A stretch of DNA of 45,453 bases from Opitutaceae bacterium (GTDB taxonomy: Bacteria; Verrucomicrobiota; Verrucomicrobiia; Opitutales; Opitutaceae): assembly GCA_003151515.1 (NCBI GenBank), contig PLXS01000039.1, positions 1,406 through 46,858 of the forward strand. The letters are read 5' to 3'. How positions within the stretch are numbered: position 1 is the stretch's first letter; each line of letters starts with the position of its first letter. A program made the translations under genes and the position numbers. Below are positions 27,724 to 35,623 of the stretch, one piece after another. The notes beneath the pieces are model-generated. The model ran no database searches. It was not told the DNA's origin and saw only the letters and a program-made list of their open reading frames with translations.

Positions 27724-29156
27724 CGACGAGGCTGCCAAGACACGCCGGACCGCTCGTTGCCGCAGCCCTGCTCGCGGGCTGCGCCGTCGGGCCCGACTAC
27801 CGGCGGCCGTCCGCCGGGGAGCCGCCGGCCTTCCGCGAGCAGGCCGCAGGGGAGGCCCGCTCGCTGGCGGACCTCGCCTGGTGGGACCTGTACAGGGATT
27901 CCAGACTCAACGAGCTGGTCGGCGCCGCGATCACGAGCGGCTATGACGCGCGGATAGCAGCCTCCCGGGTCGAGCAGGCGCGCGCGGCCGCCGCCCAGGT
28001 CCACGGTCAGCTCTTCCCGGGAGTCGGCTACGTGGCGAACGGCGACCGGGGCAAGAACTCCCTCCTCGGCGAGCCTTACACCGAGGGCGGGGGCGTCACG
28101 GCGAACGGGTTTGACGGGTACCTGTCGGCCGCGTGGGAGTTCGACCTCTGGGGCCGTGTGCGGCGCCTGGACGAGGCCGCGCGCGCCGAGTACCTCGCCT
28201 CCGAGGAAGCGCGCCGGGGCGTACTCCTGAGCCTCGTTAGCGGTGTCGCGACCTCCTATTTCGACCTCCTGGAGCTCGACGAGGAGCTCGCGATCGCCCA
28301 CCAGGCCGTGCAGTCGTTCGGCGAGAGCCTGCGACTCTTCAACCGCCAGCTCGAGGGCGGCGTCGCGTCGAGGCTCGACACGGCGAGCGCGGAGGCCGCC
28401 ATGGCGACCAGTGCGGCGCGCATCCCGGACATCGAGCGGCAGATCGCGCTCAAGGAGAACCAGCTCAGCATCCTCGTCGGCAGGAACCCGGGGCCGGTGG
28501 CGCGGGGCGCGTCCCTTTCCGAGGAGGCCGGGCCGCCGGAGGTGCCGGCGGGCCTCCCCTCGGCGCTTCTCGAGCGCCGCCCCGACGTGCGCCAGGCGGA
28601 GGAGGCGGCGCGGGCGGCCAACGCCGGCATCGGCGTCACCGTGGGGGGGTTCCTTCCCCGGATAGGGCTGAGCGCGATCCTCGGGGCAGTCAGCCCGAGC
28701 CTTGACGGCATCACCTCGCAGAAGGCGGGCCTCTGGTCCGTAGGTGCAGACGCGTCCGGCCCCCTGTTCCAGGGCGGCGGTCTTCGCGGCCAGTACGAGC
28801 AGTCAGAGCATGCCTGGGAGGAGGCGAAGCTGCGCTACCAGCAGACCGCGCTCGCGGCCTTTGCAGACGTGGCCAATTCGCTTGTCACCCGCCGGAAGCT
28901 TGCCGAGGCCCGTGCGCAGCAGGAGCGCGCAGTTCGGGCATACCAGGAGGCGGTCACCCTCTCGGAGCAGCGCTATCTCGCCGGCAAAGCCAGCTACTTC
29001 GAGGTCCTCCAGGCGCAGCAGATGCTCTTTCCCGCCGAAGTCGCCCTCGCTCAGACCAAGCGCGACCAGCTGGAGGCGATCGTGCAGCTATACAAGGCCC
29101 TCGGGGGCGGCTGGAGCCTCAAGGATTCCGAGTGGTCGGTGGCCGGGGCCAGGTGA
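27720..29156 (+). CDS. RND outer-membrane factor, NodT/TolC-like lipoprotein
   Basis: 478 residues from a GTG overlapping the pump stop (GTGA). Lipobox LLAGC follows a short hydrophobic stretch. The sequence CAVGPDYRRP is the standard start of NodT-type lipoproteins. Two repeats of the OEP family follow, with WWDLYRDSRLNELVGAAI, AAWEFDLWGRVRR, LLERRPDVRQAEEAARAANA and YLAGKASYFEVLQAQQ. The trimer forms the outer-membrane channel for the adaptor and pump encoded upstream. Confidence 0.95.
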   Translation: MTTRLPRHAGPLVAAALLAGCAVGPDYRRPSAGEPPAFREQAAGEARSLADLAWWDLYRDSRLNELVGAAITSGYDARIAASRVEQARAAAAQVHGQLFPGVGYVANGDRGKNSLLGEPYTEGGGVTANGFDGYLSAAWEFDLWGRVRRLDEAARAEYLASEEARRGVLLSLVSGVATSYFDLLELDEELAIAHQAVQSFGESLRLFNRQLEGGVASRLDTASAEAAMATSAARIPDIERQIALKENQLSILVGRNPGPVARGASLSEEAGPPEVPAGLPSALLERRPDVRQAEEAARAANAGIGVTVGGFLPRIGLSAILGAVSPSLDGITSQKAGLWSVGADASGPLFQGGGLRGQYEQSEHAWEEAKLRYQQTALAAFADVANSLVTRRKLAEARAQQERAVRAYQEAVTLSEQRYLAGKASYFEVLQAQQMLFPAEVALAQTKRDQLEAIVQLYKALGGGWSLKDSEWSVAGAR

Positions 29157-29164
29157 GCGGGTCC

Positions 29165-29185
29165 CGCGCGGGGAGCAGCCGCGCG
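29165..29185 (+). other. GC-rich hairpin after the efflux operon
   Basis: CGCGCGG and CCGCGCG form a perfect seven-base-pair stem with a seven-base loop, nine bases after the operon stop. There is no T-run, so it could be a weak terminator or a 3' stabilising hairpin. Confidence 0.35.
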
Positions 29186-29265
29186 CCCGGGTGAAGTGCA
29201 GATAAGGGCGACATGCGACCACTCGGTCGGGATTTGGGCAGCCGGATCGTGGCGGCGCGGCAGGT

Positions 29266-29319
29266 GACCCCGATCATCGCCGGGGATTCCTTCGGCACGG
29301 CCCATGCGCCGCTATCTGA
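29266..29319 (+). pseudogene. IS630-like transposase remnant, C-terminal end (right copy)
   Basis: Eighteen codons, DPDHRRGFLRHGPCAAI and a TGA stop, parallel to the left copy (DPDHCRGFLWHPQCAAI) but on the opposite strand, so both tails point outward. Homology to the left copy ends abruptly at the first codon. Confidence 0.55.
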
Positions 29320-29335
29320 CTCGAAAATGCTCTAG
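29266..29335 (-). repeat. Right inverted repeat of the RND-bearing element
   Basis: Reverse-complement partner of the left repeat: 28 outer bases identical, 34 of the next 42 matching. Its terminal CTAG includes the stop codon of the AMP nucleosidase gene. Confidence 0.9.
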
Positions 29336-30111
29336 AACTTGAGGTGCTTGACGGTCACGCCCCGGTTTATGAGCTGGCTCAGGGAGTCGATGCCGATCGA
29401 GAGGTGCTTCTCCACGTAGGAGTCGTCGACCTTAGCGTCGCTCTCCATCGTCTTCACGCCGTCGGGCACCATCGGCTGGTCGGAGACGAGTAGCAGGGCG
29501 CCCGTCGGGATCTCGTTGGCGAAGCCCACAATGAAGATGGTCGCCGTCTCCATGTCCACCGCCATGGCCCGTATCTTCTTCAGGTACCTCTTGAACTCCT
29601 CGCTGTGCTCCCAGACGCGCCGGTTCGTCGTGTAGACGGTCCCCGTCCAGTAGTCCATCGCATGGTCCCGGATCGTGGTCGAAATCGCCTTCTGCAGCGC
29701 GAAGGCGGGCAGCGCCGGGATCTCCGGCGGGAAATAGTCGTTGCTCGTGCCCTCGCCCCGGATCGCGGCTATCGGCAGGATAAGGTCGCCCACCTCGGCG
29801 CGGTGCTTGATGCCCCCGCACTTGCCGAGGAAGAGGACGGCCTTCGGCTTTATCGCGCTTAGCAGGTCCATGACCGTCGCCGCGTTGGCGCTTCCCATGC
29901 CGAAGTTGATGATCGTGATGTCGCCGGCGGTCGCCGTCGGCATCGGCTTCTCGCGCCCGTGGACGGGGACCTTGTGCGCCTTCGCGAATAGGTCGACATA
30001 CCGCTGGAAGTTAGTCAGCAGGACGTACTTGCCGAACTTGTCAAGGGGCACACCCGTGTAGCGGGGCAGCCAGTTCTCGACGATGTCGACTTTCGTTATG
30101 AGGGCGCACAT
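29332..30111 (-). CDS. amn: AMP nucleosidase, short form
   Basis: 259 residues, matching the short AMP nucleosidases known from Bacteroidetes-like lineages rather than the 480-residue enterobacterial Amn. The purine nucleoside phosphorylase/nucleosidase fold is visible: ITIINFGMGSANAATVMDLL, VLFLGKCGGIKHRAEVGDLILP and the acidic MAVDMETATIFIVGFAN followed by LLLVSDQPM. The enzyme splits AMP into adenine and ribose 5-phosphate. Its TAG stop lies in the CTAG at the edge of the RND-bearing element; the product ends VTVKHLKF and appears complete. Confidence 0.9.
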   Translation of the reverse strand: MCALITKVDIVENWLPRYTGVPLDKFGKYVLLTNFQRYVDLFAKAHKVPVHGREKPMPTATAGDITIINFGMGSANAATVMDLLSAIKPKAVLFLGKCGGIKHRAEVGDLILPIAAIRGEGTSNDYFPPEIPALPAFALQKAISTTIRDHAMDYWTGTVYTTNRRVWEHSEEFKRYLKKIRAMAVDMETATIFIVGFANEIPTGALLLVSDQPMVPDGVKTMESDAKVDDSYVEKHLSIGIDSLSQLINRGVTVKHLKF

Positions 30112-30133
30112 GGGCTCTTTTGGGTAAGCTCGC

Positions 30134-31054
30134 TCAGGCGCTCGCGAGGGTGTTGCGCGTGTTGAGGTGCTGGTCGCCGGTGTAGCGGTGCGACTGCTCG
30201 TCGGCGTGGTAGCTCGAGCGCACGAGCGGCCCGCTCTCGACGACGCCGAAGCCGATCGAGAGCCCGAAGCGCTTCCAGCTCAGGAACTCCTCCGGGGTCA
30301 CCCACCGCTCGACGGGAAGGTGCTGCCTGGTGGGCTGCAGGTACTGGCCGATCGTCAGGATGTCCAGGCCGTCGCCCGCAAGGTCGCGCAGCGTCCGTTC
30401 GACCTCGTCCTCGCGCTCGCCCAGCCCGAGCATGATCCCGGTCTTGACCGTGAAGCCCCGGGCCTTCGCGTGGCGCAGCACCGAGCGCGACCGGTCGTAG
30501 CGCGCCTGGACGCGCACCGGCCTCTGCAGCCTCTCGACCGTCTCGACGTTGTGGTTGAAGATGTCGGGCCTTGCGTCGAGCACGGTGTCGACGTCCCCGG
30601 TGCGGCCCTTGAAGTCGGGGACCAGCACCTCGATCGCAGTGGACGGGTTGCGGTTGCGAACGGAGCGGATCGTGGCGGCCCAGACCGAGGCGCCCCCGTC
30701 GGCGAGTTCGTCGCGGGCCACGCTCGTGATCACGCAGTGGCGCAGCCCCATCGCCGCCACGGCCTCGGCCACGCGGGCGGGCTCGCCCAGGTCGAGCTCG
30801 GTCGGCCGCCCGGTCTGGATCGCGCAGAAGTTGCACGAGCGCGTGCAGATGTTGCCGAGGATCATGACCGTCGCCGTCCCCCTCGACCAGCACTCGCCCA
30901 GGTTGGGGCACTGGGCGCTCTGGCACACCGTGTGCAGCCTGCTCGCCTCCACCAGGCCGCGCACCGCGGAATAGCCCGGGCCCGAGGGCAGCTTCGCCCT
31001 GAGCCACGCGGGTTTGCGGGAGGTTTCGGCGGTGTTCTGGGTGCTCGTATCGAT
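30134..31054 (-). CDS. lipA: Lipoyl synthase LipA
   Basis: Radical SAM enzyme that inserts two sulfurs into octanoyl-lipoyl domains. Both clusters are present: auxiliary cluster TVCQSAQCPNLGECW and radical SAM cluster ICTRSCNFCAI. The start is problematic. The first conventional codon, a GTG at 30964, would give 276 residues and drop the conserved stretch RKPAWLRAKLPSGPGYSAV, which is clearly coded just upstream in frame. Between it and the in-frame stop near 31080 there is no ATG, GTG or TTG. ATC at 31054 would give 306 residues, a normal length, but would be a very rare start. Divergent from lysS. Confidence 0.9.
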   Translation of the reverse strand: MDTSTQNTAETSRKPAWLRAKLPSGPGYSAVRGLVEASRLHTVCQSAQCPNLGECWSRGTATVMILGNICTRSCNFCAIQTGRPTELDLGEPARVAEAVAAMGLRHCVITSVARDELADGGASVWAATIRSVRNRNPSTAIEVLVPDFKGRTGDVDTVLDARPDIFNHNVETVERLQRPVRVQARYDRSRSVLRHAKARGFTVKTGIMLGLGEREDEVERTLRDLAGDGLDILTIGQYLQPTRQHLPVERWVTPEEFLSWKRFGLSIGFGVVESGPLVRSSYHADEQSHRYTGDQHLNTRNTLASA

Positions 31055-31156
31055 GCCACCAAAAAGGGCACGAACGAGCGCGAATCACAAGCAAGGAACC
31101 GTCCGGAACTTTCCATTTGCCCATGGGGCCGGCCAAAGGCAGGATCGCCCGCTCAC

Positions 31157-32647
31157 ATGAGCGAGATACCGGCCGAAAAGACCCACGACCAGCATGCCGT
31201 GCGCCGCCAGAAGCTGGCGGAGCTGCGGGCGGCGGGCGTGGACCCCTTCCGCAACGAGTTCGAGGCGACCCATTTCTCGGACGAGGCGGTCGCGGCCCAC
31301 GTCGAGGGCAAGGACAACACGGTGCCCGTGGCCGTCGCCGGCCGGCTCGTCACCATCCGCGACATGGGCAAGAGCCAGTTCGTAAAGCTCCTCGACCAGC
31401 GCGGCGAGATCCAGCTCTACGCGAGGAAGGACGTCATGGGCGACGAGGCCTACGCCGCCTTCAAGAAGATCGACCTAGGGGACATCATCGGGGCAAGGGG
31501 GATGCTCTTCCGGACGAAGGCCGGCGAGGTCACGGTCCGCCTCGAGGGGTACGCGCTCCTCTCGAAGGCGCTTCGGCCCCTTCCCGAGAAGTGGCACGGC
31601 CTCGCCGACCCCGAGCAGGTCTACAGGCAGCGCTACCTCGACCTCATCGTGAACCGCGAGTCCCGCGCTCGGCTGCTCCTGCGCTCCCGGATCGTCTCCG
31701 CGATACGCAGGTTCCTCGAGGAGAGGAAGTTCGTCGAGGTGGAGACGCCGGTCCTGCAGTCGGTCGCCGGGGGCGCGGCCGCCAAGCCGTTCACCACCCA
31801 CCACAACGCCCTGAACACGGACTTCTTCCTGAGGATCTCGCTCGAGCTCTACCTGAAGAGGATGCTGGTCGCCGGCTTCGACCGCGTCTTCGAGATGGGG
31901 CGCATCTTCCGCAACGAGGGGATATCCCGCAAGCACAACCCGGAGTTCACGATGCTCGAGCTCTACCAGGCCTACAGCGACCACCGCGGCATGATGGCAC
32001 TCATCAGGGACATGCTGGCGATGATCTGCCGCGACGTGCTGGGGACGGAGAAGGTCGCGCACCCGGCGAGCGGCCAGACGATCGACTTCGGCGGCGCGTG
32101 GCGCGAGGTGACCTACAAGGACCTGGTCCGCGCCGAGACGGGCGACCCGGACTGGTTCGGCCGCATGAAGGCGGAGCACGCGGACGCGGCTCGCAAGCTA
32201 GGCCTCAAGGTCGAGGAGGGCTGGGAGGATTTCGAGATCACCAACGAGATCTTCTCAAAGAGGATCGAGCCGGCGCTCATCCAGCCCACCTTCGTCCTCA
32301 ACCTGCCCAAGGAGCTCAACCCGCTCGCGAAGATCAACCGCAAGGACCCGTCCGTCCTCGACGTCTTCGAGCTGTGCATAGGCGGCATGGAGATCGCCCC
32401 GGCGTACTCCGAGCAGAACGACCCCGACGTCCAGCGGGAGATGTTCGAGAGGCAGGCCGGCGGCGAGCCCCAGAGCATCGACCAGGACTTCCTGCTCGCC
32501 CTGGAGCACGGCATGCCGCCGGCCGGCGGGATGGGCGTCGGCATCGACCGCCTCTGCATCCTTCTGACTGGCGCCGAGAGCATCCGCGACGTCATCCTCT
32601 TCCCGCAGCTTCGCCCGTCGGACGCGAAGCCGGCGGAGGGCGCCTGA
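31157..32647 (+). CDS. lysS: Lysyl-tRNA synthetase, class II
   Basis: 496 residues. The N-terminal OB-fold anticodon-binding domain (VAVAGRLVTIRDMGKSQFVK) is followed by the class II core with motif 2 RIFRNEGISRKHNPEFTMLE and motif 3 GGMGVGIDRLCILLTGAESI. Charges tRNA-Lys. The ATG has no Shine-Dalgarno sequence. The C-terminal tail RPSDAKPAEGA runs to within four bases of the lolC/E gene, so the two are probably one transcript. Confidence 0.97.
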   Translation: MSEIPAEKTHDQHAVRRQKLAELRAAGVDPFRNEFEATHFSDEAVAAHVEGKDNTVPVAVAGRLVTIRDMGKSQFVKLLDQRGEIQLYARKDVMGDEAYAAFKKIDLGDIIGARGMLFRTKAGEVTVRLEGYALLSKALRPLPEKWHGLADPEQVYRQRYLDLIVNRESRARLLLRSRIVSAIRRFLEERKFVEVETPVLQSVAGGAAAKPFTTHHNALNTDFFLRISLELYLKRMLVAGFDRVFEMGRIFRNEGISRKHNPEFTMLELYQAYSDHRGMMALIRDMLAMICRDVLGTEKVAHPASGQTIDFGGAWREVTYKDLVRAETGDPDWFGRMKAEHADAARKLGLKVEEGWEDFEITNEIFSKRIEPALIQPTFVLNLPKELNPLAKINRKDPSVLDVFELCIGGMEIAPAYSEQNDPDVQREMFERQAGGEPQSIDQDFLLALEHGMPPAGGMGVGIDRLCILLTGAESIRDVILFPQLRPSDAKPAEGA

Positions 32648-32651
32648 GACC

Positions 32652-33881
32652 GTGCCCTGGTACCTCCACCTGGCGCTGAGGCAGCTCTTCCCGACGGGGC
32701 GGCGGTTCCCCTTCTTCACGCTCATCTCGACGCTCGGCGTCGCCCTCGGCGTCGCCCTGCTCATCATCGTCATGGGTGTCATGGGTGGCTTCGCCTACGA
32801 GATACGCCACATGATCGTGGACACCGAGGGCGAGGTGCAGATCGTCGCGCGCTCCCCGATCCCCGACTACCGGGCGCTCATGCGCAAGATCGACTCGGTC
32901 CCCGGGGTCGAGGCGGCCACGCCCTACGCGCGCGACGCCGTCATGCTCAAGTTCGGCGACAAGGCGGCCTTCCCGATGCTGAGGGGGCTCGACCTGGACA
33001 GCGTCTCCCGCGTGACCCAGCTCGGGGAGTACGTGCGCGTGGGCTCGCTCGACGACCTGGACGACGACTCCATCATCTTGAGCGCGCAGCTGGCCGTCTC
33101 CATTGGGGCCAGGGTGGGCGACACGGTGGAGGTCTACTCGCCGCTCATCATCAACAAGCTCGCGGCCGACTCGGTCTTCCTGCCTAGGGAGGTGCGCGTC
33201 GTCGGGATCCTCGAGATCGGCCACCAGCAGCTCGACAGCAGCACGGCCTACGGGACGATCCGGCTCGCGCAGGACCTCTACGGCCTGGGCTCGACCGTGC
33301 ACGGGCTGGACGTGCGCATCAAGCCGGGGATGAACGAGGACGACGTGGTGGCGCGCATAAACGCCGTCCTGCCGGACGACATCCGCGCTCTCTCCTGGCA
33401 GGACAGCTTCTCGGAGTTCCTCTGGGTGCTCAACCTCGAGCGCAACATGATCTTCTTCCTGCTGCTCTTCATCGTGATCGTCGCGGCCTTCTCCGTCACG
33501 AGCTCGCTCCTCATCTCGGTCGTCAGGAAGACGCGCGAGATCGGGCTCCTTGGCGCGCTCGGCGGGAAGCCCGTGCACGTCGCCGCCTGCTTCTGCGCGC
33601 AGGGCCTCTTCATCGGGGTCCTGGGGTCCGTCGCGGGCCTCGCCCTAGGCCTGACGGCGCTCGCCTTCCGAAACAACGTCGTGCTCTGGATCACCCGGGT
33701 GACCCAGCACCCCGAGGTTCTCAGGCGCTACTACCAGTTCAGCGAGCTGCCGTCGCACACGTCGGGCGCGACGGTCGCCCTCATCGTCGCCCTGACGATC
33801 GTCATCTCGACCCTGGCCGGCCTCCTTCCCGCGTGGAAGGCGGCGAGCCTGAAGCCCGTGGAGGCCCTGCGCAGTGAGTGA
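32652..33881 (+). CDS. lolC: Lipoprotein-releasing system permease LolC/LolE
   Basis: 409 residues from GTG. One N-terminal helix (FFTLISTLGVALGVALLIIV), a periplasmic domain of about 240 residues, then three C-terminal helices (MIFFLLLFIVIVAAFSVTSSL and two further), the FtsX/LolCE topology. VVRKTREIGLLGALGGKPVHV is the coupling loop to LolD, and the tail [21 protein letters not shown] end is typical. It extracts mature lipoproteins from the inner membrane and hands them to LolA. Only one permease gene is present, so a homodimer (LolF-like) is possible; LolC versus LolE cannot be told. Confidence 0.9.
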   Translation: MPWYLHLALRQLFPTGRRFPFFTLISTLGVALGVALLIIVMGVMGGFAYEIRHMIVDTEGEVQIVARSPIPDYRALMRKIDSVPGVEAATPYARDAVMLKFGDKAAFPMLRGLDLDSVSRVTQLGEYVRVGSLDDLDDDSIILSAQLAVSIGARVGDTVEVYSPLIINKLAADSVFLPREVRVVGILEIGHQQLDSSTAYGTIRLAQDLYGLGSTVHGLDVRIKPGMNEDDVVARINAVLPDDIRALSWQDSFSEFLWVLNLERNMIFFLLLFIVIVAAFSVTSSLLISVVRKTREIGLLGALGGKPVHVAACFCAQGLFIGVLGSVAGLALGLTALAFRNNVVLWITRVTQHPEVLRRYYQFSELPSHTSGATVALIVALTIVISTLAGLLPAWKAASLKPVEALRSE

Positions 33882-34542
33882 GCCCGTCTTGAGCGCCCGC
33901 GCCCTGCGCAAGAGCTACCCGAGCGGCGACGGCCGCCTCGAGGTCTTGCGGGGCGTCGACCTGGACATCGCCGCCGGCGAGAGCGTGAGCATCCGCGGCG
34001 AGTCGGGCTCGGGCAAGTCGACGCTCCTCAACCTCCTGGCCGGGCTGGACTCGCCTGACACGGGCAGCGTCTCTTGGGCGGGCTCGACCGACACGGGCGC
34101 CGGCCGGCGCGCCGCGTTCCTCGGCATGGTCTTCCAGTCCTTCTACCTCGTGCCCGAGCTGGACGCCCTGGCGAACGTCCTTTTGGCGCGCCGGATCCTG
34201 GGCCGCCTCGACCCGGCCGCGCGGACCCGGGCCCGCGACCTCCTCGCCCGGGTCGGCCTGGCCGAGCGCGCGCACCACCTGCCCGCCCACCTGTCGGGCG
34301 GCGAGAGGCAGCGGGTGGCCCTGGCCCGCGCCCTCATGAATTCGCCGAGGCTGATCCTCGCCGACGAGCCGACCGGGAACCTGGACGAGCAGACGGGCGG
34401 CGGCGTGATCGAGCTTCTCCTTAGCCTTTGCGTCTCGGCCGACGCGGCCCTGGTGCTCGTGACCCACAACGCGGCACACGCGGCCCGCACGCGCCGCAGC
34501 CTGCTCCTCACCTCGGGGACGCTCGGCGCGGGCCGGGCGTGA
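33874..34542 (+). CDS. lolD: Lipoprotein-releasing system ATPase LolD
   Basis: 222 residues from a GTG overlapping the permease stop by eight bases. Walker [11 protein letters not shown]-loop [16 protein letters not shown], signature [15 protein letters not shown], Walker [16 protein letters not shown] and the switch histidine LVTHNAAHA are intact; the combination with an adjacent LolC/E permease identifies LolD. It drives lipoprotein release. Confidence 0.94.
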   Translation: MSEPVLSARALRKSYPSGDGRLEVLRGVDLDIAAGESVSIRGESGSGKSTLLNLLAGLDSPDTGSVSWAGSTDTGAGRRAAFLGMVFQSFYLVPELDALANVLLARRILGRLDPAARTRARDLLARVGLAERAHHLPAHLSGGERQRVALARALMNSPRLILADEPTGNLDEQTGGGVIELLLSLCVSADAALVLVTHNAAHAARTRRSLLLTSGTLGAGRA

Positions 34543-34645
34543 TCCGCGCGGCTGGCCGAGCGGGAGGCTCCTGCCCGGCGGACCCCTTGGGGCACGCAAG
34601 GTTTGTAGCTCGCCCCGAGCGGGCCGGCGGCTACGCTCTGTCGCC

Positions 34646-35623
34646 ATGCCAGTCTCAAGGATTCGCTGCGGCGTGGTCGGCGTGGGTTCGCTCGGCCAGC
34701 ACCACGCCCGGATCTATTCGGGCCTTCCGGGGGCCGAGCTTGCCGGGATCTTCGACACCTCGAAGGCCCGGGCCGAGGAGATCGCCGCGAAGGTCGGCTG
34801 CCGCTGCTTTGCCTCCCTGGACGAGTTGGCGGGCGCATGCGACGCCGTCTCGATCGTCGTGCCCACCGACCGGCACGCCGAGGTGGCGCTCCCGCTCCTC
34901 GAGCGGGGCTGCCACCTGCTGATCGAGAAGCCGATCTGCGCCTCGCTCGACGAGGCCGAGCAGGTGCTCGCGGCGGCGCGCTCGAAGGGGTGCCTCGTGC
35001 AGGTCGGCCACGTCGAGCACTTCAACCCGGTGATGGCGTTCCTCGAGAAGGAGGCCGACAGGCCGCAGTACATCACGGCCGAGCGGCTCGCCCCCTACCA
35101 GGTCCGGGGGACCGAGGTGGGGGTCGTCCTCGACCTCATGATCCACGACATCGGGATCGTGCTCGCGCTCGTCAAGTCGCCGATCGCGAAGATCGACAGC
35201 GTCGGCATCAACGTCCTGTCGAAGACCGAGGACATCGCGAACGCGCGCATCCAGTTCGAGAACGGATGCGTCGCCAACCTGAGCGCGAGCAGGATGAGCC
35301 TGAGGAAGTCCCGCGAGGTCAGGATATTCCAGGACAACGCGTACCTCTCGCTGGACTTCATGAACCAGTCCGGGCACCTGGTGAGGAAGAGCGACATCAT
35401 CGCCTTCGGGCTCAAGATGAAGGTGGGCCTCGTAAAGGCGGGCGACACGAGCTCGGTTCCCGTGCACCAGATCCCGATCGAGAAGGGCGAGCCCCTGGCC
35501 CTCGAGCTCGCCCACTTCGTCGAGAGCGTGGCGCGCCGCAGGCAGCCCAAGGTGGGGGCTGAGCTCGGCCGCAGCGCCCTCGAGGTCGCGATCGCGATCA
35601 CCGACCAGATCCGCAGGAAATGA
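34646..35623 (+). CDS. Gfo/Idh/MocA-family oxidoreductase next to lpxB
   Basis: 325 residues. Rossmann fold with [16 protein letters not shown] near the N-terminus and the catalytic-region EKP in [15 protein letters not shown]; a conserved [10 protein letters not shown] and [15 protein letters not shown] follow. The fold binds NAD(P) and oxidises or reduces a sugar hydroxyl. Its stop overlaps the lpxB start (ATGA). That coupling suggests a nucleotide-sugar in lipid A or surface glycan synthesis; GnnA, a UDP-GlcNAc 3-oxidase of similar fold used for diamino lipid A, is one possibility, but no GnnB-type aminotransferase is visible here. Confidence 0.88.
   Translation: MPVSRIRCGVVGVGSLGQHHARIYSGLPGAELAGIFDTSKARAEEIAAKVGCRCFASLDELAGACDAVSIVVPTDRHAEVALPLLERGCHLLIEKPICASLDEAEQVLAAARSKGCLVQVGHVEHFNPVMAFLEKEADRPQYITAERLAPYQVRGTEVGVVLDLMIHDIGIVLALVKSPIAKIDSVGINVLSKTEDIANARIQFENGCVANLSASRMSLRKSREVRIFQDNAYLSLDFMNQSGHLVRKSDIIAFGLKMKVGLVKAGDTSSVPVHQIPIEKGEPLALELAHFVESVARRRQPKVGAELGRSALEVAIAITDQIRRK

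Larger units (their letters stand above)
23071..29332. mobile_element. Putative composite transposon carrying an RND efflux operon
   Basis: A 6.26-kb unit bounded by outward-pointing copies of an IS630-like 3' end and flanked on both sides by the dinucleotide TA. Joining the flanks restores one CTAG, with the stop codons of two convergent genes one base apart. No intact transposase remains inside, so it would need one supplied in trans. The cargo is a complete adaptor-pump-outer-membrane-factor set. Direct repeat of only TA cannot by itself prove single-step insertion. Confidence 0.6.

Noticed and set aside
25984..27738. Long minus-strand open frame opposite the RND pump
   Set aside because: Same shadow effect; composition is repetitive Arg/Val/Glu/Leu and the pump gene is fully intact.
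34543..34645. tRNA-like or small RNA gene between lolD and the Gfo/Idh gene
   Set aside because: GC-rich stretches suggest stems, but no cloverleaf, T-loop or terminator could be built.
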